Shown one piece after another: positions 59,070-64,000 of a DNA stretch of 64,000 nucleotides. The notes below the pieces were generated by a model. It had not been told where the DNA came from. It made no database searches and saw nothing but the letters and a program-made list of their open reading frames with translations. The stretch comes from Pseudoalteromonas sp. S2755 (GTDB lineage Bacteria; Pseudomonadota; Gammaproteobacteria; Enterobacterales; Alteromonadaceae), in contig NZ_PNDS01000022.1 of the NCBI RefSeq assembly GCF_005886535.1, positions 1-64,000 on the forward strand. The letters are read 5' to 3'. Position numbers and translations under genes: made by a program. The first letter of the stretch is position 1. Each line of letters begins with the position of its first letter.

Positions 59070-59177
59070 TTATCCAAGGTGGACTAGCTTATGACTCTGT
59101 TTGCTAATTAACACAGCAACGACAAAACTGATCAAAGAAACCAAAAAACCAATAACATACTGTTCCGTCGTGATCAT
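59070..59177 (-). CDS. small single-helix membrane protein, 35 residues
   Basis: Starts MITTEQYVIGFLVSLISFVV, with one membrane helix at about residues 8-25, and ends in a basic tail (SKQSHKLVHLG). AGGAAA lies 6 bases upstream of the ATG. The 57-residue membrane gene begins five bases after its stop. Function unknown; tiny one-helix proteins of this sort can be regulatory subunits of membrane complexes or type I-like toxins, but nothing here decides between them. Confidence 0.5.
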   Translation of the reverse strand: MITTEQYVIGFLVSLISFVVAVLISKQSHKLVHLG

Positions 59178-59278
59178 GGTATTTCCTTATTAGTAGATGG
59201 GTAAATTATTTTATTCATTTTCTGTCGTTTTAAAGACACGCTTAATAGAGTACTCGGTAGTTCAATTCCACTCCGCAA

Positions 59279-59607
59279 TCATAATGACTCGATAAAGTCA
59301 TGGCATTCAAGCCAATAAATTAAGCCGAACGTTGCCAAGAGTCGGGTGAAAAAAGTATCATCGTTTTCTGGCGATTGTACGCCCCGCGGTAGCGTGAGTA
59401 AATCTTTAGTAGCTCGCCATCTTATACACTCTTGTGAATAGCTCGTTTTTAAAAAGGATAATTGATCAAAGATTGTACATCGATTTTTACAAAAACTTGG
59501 CTTTTATCTTTTTGTTTAAGTGATTCAACCCATGGCTGTAAGATTGATTGACAAGAATAAGTGTACTCAGAAATCATCCTTATACAAAGTTCACAAAGAA
59601 TGCCCAT
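59279..59607 (-). pseudogene. small gene split by a -1 frameshift
   Basis: Two overlapping frames read as one protein if the ribosome shifts by -1. Frame one starts at ATG 59607 (or 59577) and ends at TAA 59449-59451, giving about 42-52 residues (ISEYTYSCQSILQPWVESL...). The second frame is open from 59503 to TGA 59279-59281 (KTSYSQECIRWRATKDLL...LIYWLECHDFIESL). They meet at CCTTTTTAAAAAC, where TTT can slip onto TTT just before the stop. Joined, the protein has about 100-110 residues. It is either a decayed gene, a homopolymer error or programmed frameshifting. No family recognised. Confidence 0.35.
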
Positions 59608-60371
59608 GAAAAAGTGCTTATTTTATCTTAGCTGATTATTTCAAAAGTTACATCATTCCCAACCAAAAGTTTGTTAGAAAGAATAGAGTCTGATCCTAAA
59701 GTGCTATAGTAAATAAAACTTTCATTTATACAAGTGGTTAGTTCGAAGCTAACCACTTTAGCACTATAAATGGTTTCCTCATGTGCATGATATTTAGCCT
59801 TAGTTGATTTGCAAAACTTTTACAACAGTGCATAAAGTTTGGTTAATGATGTGTGAATTTGAAGCTTTAATGTAATTATCTGTTATTAAATAAACTCATA
59901 TAATAATAGAGGTTATTACATGACTTTAGTTGAATGCAAGTGTGCTTTTTGTGGATTGATAATATTAATTTGATATTAAGGTTGATCTAAAAAATTCGTT
60001 TGTGTATCGTATGCGCCGTTCGAGAATGTACATCAAAAGTCCAGGTGTTTAATGTGGTTTTTGTTTTCAGGGAAGTGTCTATCTCAACAAGTTGCAAGAA
60101 GGCTTAATGCAAACTGAATTGCTCATTAAGCTTTCTGACTTCCTCCCTGAATGCCTAGTAAAAGAAAAAACCCATTATAAAACAATGGGTTGAATATTTT
60201 TTAAGAAGATTTTCGAATGTTAACTTAGTATTCAGTTACAAACTGCATACTTGTGTTCTGTAATTTCTTGTTAAATAGTTAAATCAAATGTATTTTCACT
60301 ATTGTACTGGAAATTAAAAAGATTAATTGTTTCCAATAATCTAATTTGGATGTCTTATAATTGAGGCGGTT
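59608..60371. other. gene-free, AT-rich region before the T6SS operon, with structured elements
   Basis: No convincing protein gene is seen in these 764 bases. A strong hairpin, AAGTGGTTAG-TTCGAAG-CTAACCACTT (59732-59758), is enclosed by AGTGCTA (59700) and TAGCACT (59760). Further hairpins lie at 60102-60131 and 60169-60191. A 17-codon open frame with a GAGG site (59920-59973, three Cys) is too short to call. The T6SS promoter must lie in the right part; no clear sigma-54 -24/-12 element was found by eye. Confidence 0.6.
60102..60191 (+). ncRNA. candidate small RNA 3' end: hairpin plus terminator
   Basis: GCTTAATG pairs with CATTAAGC (60102-60109, 60124-60131, 14-base loop), followed 37 bases later by AACCCATT-ATAAAAC-AATGGGTT (60169-60191) and then a T-rich tract (GAATATTTTTT). 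This pattern resembles the 3' half of a bacterial sRNA. On the minus strand the second hairpin is followed by TTTTCTTTT, so the transcript could also run the other way. No promoter was assigned. Confidence 0.3.
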
Positions 60372-60827
60372 ATGGCTAGGAATGCTTTATTTATAATGGT
60401 TTTGTTTTTAACTGGTTGTATGTCAACTTACGTTAAGTTAGACGTGACTGCTACTGATAACATAAATTTAAACCAGTTTAACGAGCCACTACCTGTGGTA
60501 TTAAAAGTATATCAACTTACTGATATTCAAGCGTTTAAAAATTCTACATTTGAACAGCTTTGGAAGTCAGATAAATCAATTCTGGCTAACACCTTAGTTA
60601 CGGTGGAAGAACGCACCGTAAACCCCTCAGATCGTATAAAAATCGAGTTTGAACAAGCTGAATCTGCAAAGTACGTGGCTTTTGTTGCGCTATTTAGAGA
60701 TAGAACGGGTGGTAACTGGCGCGCATTTTATGACTTAAATGATTGGCCTGTGCCTTTATCTACTTCTCTAGATATTGAAATTACAAGTAACTCGCTTCGC
60801 TTACCTGAAGTAGAGGAGGACAAGTAA
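60372..60827 (+). CDS. tssJ: T6SS outer-membrane lipoprotein TssJ
   Basis: Lipoprotein of the type VI secretion membrane complex that ties TssM to the outer membrane. The 151-residue precursor has a lipoprotein signal with lipobox LTGC at residues 13-16 (Cys16 lipidated). The mature part follows the TssJ pattern: LPVVLKVYQLTDIQAFKNSTFEQLW, then VEERTVNPSDRIKIEFEQAESAKYVAFVALFRD. GAGG precedes the ATG. The first gene of the T6SS cluster in this window; its stop overlaps the tssK start (TAATG). Confidence 0.93.
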   Translation: MARNALFIMVLFLTGCMSTYVKLDVTATDNINLNQFNEPLPVVLKVYQLTDIQAFKNSTFEQLWKSDKSILANTLVTVEERTVNPSDRIKIEFEQAESAKYVAFVALFRDRTGGNWRAFYDLNDWPVPLSTSLDIEITSNSLRLPEVEEDK

Positions 60828-62167
60828 TGCAGCACAACAACGTATACAAACCTGTTTGGGCTGAAGGTTTAATGCTAAGTCAGCAGCATTTACAACTGTT
60901 CGATCAATACCAGCAATCTCAACTAGCTGGTGTACAGCAAAGTCTTAGAGACAATGCATATGGTTTAGACCGCATTGTATTCGACGAATCGGCATTGGCC
61001 AAAGGGGTAGTCAAGCTGCAAAGTATTGCGGCAATCTTCAAAAGTGGTCGTCATATACATCATGTTTTTGCTGACAACGAAGCGCCTATGTTTGAGCTTG
61101 AAGATAACAAAAGCGAATACATCATTAGTGTGGCGCTCGCGAACAATCATTCAGTAAGTAATATCCAAGGTTACCCGCAAACTGGGCAACTTAGTGCTTA
61201 TGACTGTGATTTTGTTGAGCTTCAAGATGCACATGATCCAAACCGAAAAGCAGAGGTGATGGTTGCTAAACCTAAACTTATGCTAGTTGAGTTCAGCGCG
61301 AGTAACAGTTTTATAGAGCAATTGCCTTGTATAAAAGTTATACGTGGTGAGCATGGGCAGTTCGAAATTGACTCAAGCTATATTCCTCCATTGCTAAACA
61401 TCAAAGCCCATGGCTATTTGGCCGAGCGCGTAAATAAACTCGTCAATATGGTTGAGGCTAAGTATACCGCGATGTTTACCAATCGTGCGAGTATGGGGAT
61501 CGTGGAAGATTTTGGTCCAACAGAACTCAAACACTTTTTGTTATTACAAACATTTAGCTCTGTTTTTCCTGAGATTAAGCAGTTAAGTACCACAGCCAAA
61601 ACTAGTCCTGGTGCATTGTTTATGGCGCTAAATAAACTGGTCTGCCAACTGATAAATTTCGAACCAGAAGCGAGTAAATTTGAGTTACCAGTTTATGACC
61701 ATCAAGACTTAACGCGCAGCTTTGGTTTAATCGAATCTCATATTCAAACCCTTATTGGTTCGATAAGCGCAGCACGCTCGTCTGATCTAGTACTCAGTGC
61801 AATCTCTCAGTCTATCTTTGAGGTTAAAGACATAGAAAACAGTACTTTGACACGGGGTGAGCTATACATTGCGGCTTTCTATGAAAACGAATCTACCCAG
61901 TGGATTGAGCTATTTGCAGAGCAGGTTAAGCTGGCAGCGCCTAGTCAATTGGAAATCTTAATTGCGTCAGCGCTTGGTGGCGTGAAGTTAACACATTGTC
62001 AGCGCCCACCGAATAGAGTGTCGGTTAAAGGTGGTTATGAATATTTTAAAGTCGAACCGCACGGTGCCGCTTGGGAACAAGTCGTACAGGAATTAGCGTT
62101 AAGAATCTTTGTGCCATTTAGCCTTCAAGGCGTGAAACTTGAAGTGGTTTCAGTGGCGAGTAAATAG
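60827..62167 (+). CDS. tssK: T6SS baseplate protein TssK
   Basis: Cytoplasmic trimeric baseplate component that links the tail to the membrane complex. It has 446 residues, the usual size. The family opening KPVWAEGLMLSQQHLQLFDQY is diagnostic, as are GHGQFEIDSSYIPPLL-like residues near 175-190 and the C-terminal GGYEYFKVEPHGAAWEQV. Translation is coupled to tssJ by a one-base overlap; tssL starts 16 bases downstream. Confidence 0.96.
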   Translation: MQHNNVYKPVWAEGLMLSQQHLQLFDQYQQSQLAGVQQSLRDNAYGLDRIVFDESALAKGVVKLQSIAAIFKSGRHIHHVFADNEAPMFELEDNKSEYIISVALANNHSVSNIQGYPQTGQLSAYDCDFVELQDAHDPNRKAEVMVAKPKLMLVEFSASNSFIEQLPCIKVIRGEHGQFEIDSSYIPPLLNIKAHGYLAERVNKLVNMVEAKYTAMFTNRASMGIVEDFGPTELKHFLLLQTFSSVFPEIKQLSTTAKTSPGALFMALNKLVCQLINFEPEASKFELPVYDHQDLTRSFGLIESHIQTLIGSISAARSSDLVLSAISQSIFEVKDIENSTLTRGELYIAAFYENESTQWIELFAEQVKLAAPSQLEILIASALGGVKLTHCQRPPNRVSVKGGYEYFKVEPHGAAWEQVVQELALRIFVPFSLQGVKLEVVSVASK

Positions 62168-62183
62168 TTAGTAGGTAAAGGTC

Positions 62184-62906
62184 ATGGAAGCGTCGAAAAA
62201 TAAATCTGAACTAGTCGCCTGCATTTCTCCGGTACTTGAGGTGCTTACCTCAATTCGCCAGGGTGGGGTTGATCATCAAGGAGTTGATGGTCTACGTAGT
62301 AAAGTCATGGATGCTTTTGATGAATACGAAAAAAGTTGTTATGACGCACGAATAAGTGCATCAGACATGCAGGAAGCCAAATTTGCATTAACCGCTTTGG
62401 TCGACGAACAAATCATGACGGCGCAGAAGCCCTACAGTATGGAGTGGATGGCGCGACCTTTACAATTAGAATTGTTTGGCAATATGCGTGCGGGAGAAGC
62501 TTTTTTTGAAAAGCTTGAAAACATCCGCCGTGCAGCAGCGCAGCAACGCACGGTTTTGGAAGTATATTTTGTTTGTTTACAGCTGGGTTTCGAAGGGATT
62601 TATAAGATCAAAGGGGTAGAGCAACTCAAAGCGTTGATGTTGGATGTTAGAGCGCAATTAGAAGAGCTTGCTGGACCTGCAAAATTACAGCTTTCTGATA
62701 ATGCAAAACCGCAAGAAAGTATGGTCACTAAAGTAGGAAGAAACCTACCTTATTGGGTTATTTTATCGGTAACGCTTGCGTTACTCGCCAGTATGTATGT
62801 TGGTTCAACGTATTTCATTGAGAATCGCGCGAACCAGCAAGTCGTGCAAATTGATAAGCATATTGAAGTACTAACGCAGTTAGAGAAAACAGGGAAAGCG
62901 AGGTAA
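62184..62906 (+). CDS. tssL: T6SS inner-membrane protein TssL (DotU/IcmH-like)
   Basis: Bitopic inner-membrane protein of 240 residues. The cytoplasmic DotU domain contains KFALTALVDEQIMTAQKPYSMEW near residue 65 and LELFGNMRAGEAFFEKLENI near 93; a single membrane helix lies near the C-terminus (YWVILSVTLALLASMYVGS, about 190-208) with a short periplasmic tail. It lacks an OmpA-like peptidoglycan-binding extension, so another protein should anchor the complex to the cell wall. tssM begins 4 bases after its stop. Confidence 0.95.
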   Translation: MEASKNKSELVACISPVLEVLTSIRQGGVDHQGVDGLRSKVMDAFDEYEKSCYDARISASDMQEAKFALTALVDEQIMTAQKPYSMEWMARPLQLELFGNMRAGEAFFEKLENIRRAAAQQRTVLEVYFVCLQLGFEGIYKIKGVEQLKALMLDVRAQLEELAGPAKLQLSDNAKPQESMVTKVGRNLPYWVILSVTLALLASMYVGSTYFIENRANQQVVQIDKHIEVLTQLEKTGKAR

Positions 62907-62910
62907 CATC

Positions 62911-64000
62911 ATGTCAGGAGTGAATCGTAGTGGACTAGTGCATCTAGTCTTAGGATTTTTGTCATCTCGTGCGACGGCTCATTGGGTCGGCATATTCGCA
63001 ATTTTAACGCTAATTTGGTTTGCAGGTCGATTTATTGGCCTTGAAGATCAAAATCATCGTTTAATGGTGATGGGTGCTGTATTTGGCTTGTTTTGTCTTA
63101 CTTTATTAGTTCGTTGGCTGTGGGTGAAGCGCTCTGGCGACAAGCTAGCCAAAGAAATTGCCAACAATCACGCCGGGACAGAAGCCGAAGTCGAAGAAAT
63201 CAAAGCCAAAATGGAAGAAGCGCTTTCGGCATTAAAAGCGTCTCATCTAGGTGCAGGCTATCGTGGCAACGCTGCGTTGTATGCACTGCCTTGGTACATG
63301 ATCATTGGTCCGTCTGCTGCAGGTAAGAGCACATTATTTGCAAACTCTGGACTGCACTTCCCTTATTCAAAATCTAATCAACTGCATATCCAAGGTTTTG
63401 GTGGTACGCGTAATTGTGACTGGTGGTTTTCAGATCAAGCCGTTTTGATTGATACCGCAGGTCGTTATACCACTGAAGAGTCAGATAATGATCAATGGTT
63501 GTCATTCTTAAAGCTGTTACGCAAATACCGCTCTAAACAGCCAATTAATGGCGTAATGGTTGCGATTAGTGTTGCCGACATCTTGACCTCAGACAGTGAA
63601 CAGATCCGCGACCACGTTAAACAGATCCGCGCTCGTATTGATGAGTTAATCAACCAACTTGGACTTATCTTTCCAGTATATGTGGTGTTTACCAAGTGTG
63701 ATTTGATCAGCGGTTTTGAGCCTTTCTTCAATGAATTAAGTGAAGATGAGCGTAAGCAACCTTGGGGCGCGTATTTACTTGAGGAAGATGGCACCAATAC
63801 CGGTGAAGTGGCGAGTGAGAACTTTTCAAAACATCTAACTGGCCTATATGAGCGACTGTGTGATCAGCGCCTAGTTAAAATGACGCGTGAGCGTAACGCC
63901 CAACGTAAACAACTGATTTATGATTTTCCTAATCAGTTCAAAGCGGCGTCTGCCAAAGTTGAAGAGTTTATTGACACATTATTTAAAGAAAACCCGTACC
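62911..64000 (+). CDS. tssM: T6SS inner-membrane protein TssM (IcmF/VasK), 5' part
   Basis: Only the first 363 codons lie in the window; the frame is open to the right edge. Two N-terminal membrane helices (about 23-43 and 52-72) lead to a cytoplasmic NTPase-like domain with Walker A GPSAAGKSTLFANSG near residue 132, LIDTAGRYTTEES near 188 and a VFTKCDLISGFEPFF guanine-type motif near 263. TssM spans the periplasm to contact TssJ. The rest of the gene and probably other tss genes lie outside the window. Confidence 0.95.
   Translation, partial: MSGVNRSGLVHLVLGFLSSRATAHWVGIFAILTLIWFAGRFIGLEDQNHRLMVMGAVFGLFCLTLLVRWLWVKRSGDKLAKEIANNHAGTEAEVEEIKAKMEEALSALKASHLGAGYRGNAALYALPWYMIIGPSAAGKSTLFANSGLHFPYSKSNQLHIQGFGGTRNCDWWFSDQAVLIDTAGRYTTEESDNDQWLSFLKLLRKYRSKQPINGVMVAISVADILTSDSEQIRDHVKQIRARIDELINQLGLIFPVYVVFTKCDLISGFEPFFNELSEDERKQPWGAYLLEEDGTNTGEVASENFSKHLTGLYERLCDQRLVKMTRERNAQRKQLIYDFPNQFKAASAKVEEFIDTLFKENPY

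Noticed and set aside
59205-59275. A tRNA-like T-arm sequence (GTTCAATTCC)
   Set aside because: No matching acceptor stem, anticodon arm or D-arm could be folded around it on either strand.
59920-59973. A 17-codon Cys-rich open frame with a GAGG site
   Set aside because: Too short to support without conservation. The nearby TATAAT is too close to serve as its promoter. Mentioned only as a possible leader peptide.
59608-60371. Sigma-54 promoter for the T6SS operon
   Set aside because: Some T6SS operons use sigma-54, but no convincing GG-N10-GC element was found by eye in this gap.

Overview
The window looks like a chromosomal segment of a marine gammaproteobacterium of the Alteromonadales, most likely Pseudoalteromonas or a close relative. 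This is inferred from AT-rich intergenic DNA, E. coli-like protein sequences (PykA, AnsA, NrdAB, GyrA, FadH), conserved blocks such as thrS-infC-rpmI-rplT and ubiG/gyrA with serC-aroA and cmk-rpsA-ihfB, and many exported enzymes and TonB-type functions. No rRNA, tRNA, CRISPR array, insertion sequence or prophage was recognised.

Layout: 1-16.8 kb is accessory and metabolic: a REP-like repeat, a small membrane protein, catalase, a secreted S41-type protease, an acyl-CoA synthetase, an RND efflux pair with a divergent TetR regulator, an ABC exporter, a secreted EreA/ChaN-like protein, a DUF3010 protein and an EEP-family hydrolase. 17-20.3 kb is the translation cluster thrS-infC-rpmI-rplT, with an ATT start for infC and structured leaders. 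20.3-28.2 kb holds an SDR enzyme, an M14 peptidase with a metallo-beta-lactamase-fold hydrolase, an Lrp regulator, a SulP transporter and a LytS/LytTR two-component pair. 28.3-38.9 kb is central metabolism and salvage: pykA and gnd (divergent), sppA-ansA, fadH, a DoxX protein, ydjA and upp. 39-46.3 kb has a histidine-rich TonB receptor under two apparent Zur boxes, a YaeQ-family protein, and nrdA-nrdB-yfaE with an E. coli-like NrdR/DnaA control region. 46.3-58.5 kb is housekeeping: gph-ubiG, gyrA, serC-aroA, cmk-rpsA-ihfB-lapA-lapB-pyrF. 58.5-60.4 kb is a gene-poor accessory stretch with a likely YezG-type immunity protein, two tiny membrane-protein genes, a frameshifted small gene and several hairpins. 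At 60.4 kb a type VI secretion operon (tssJ-tssK-tssL-tssM) begins and runs off the right edge.

The most interesting signals are in regulation and in the T6SS-proximal gap: three 20-bp operators at exactly 33-bp spacing between the efflux genes and their TetR gene; a promoter overlapped by Zur boxes in front of a His-rich receptor; a perfect palindrome plus direct repeats between pykA and gnd; a terminator hairpin abutting the ansA start codon; a terminator between nrdA and nrdB; and the small-gene region before the T6SS. I do not see clear evidence of a wholly new multi-gene system.
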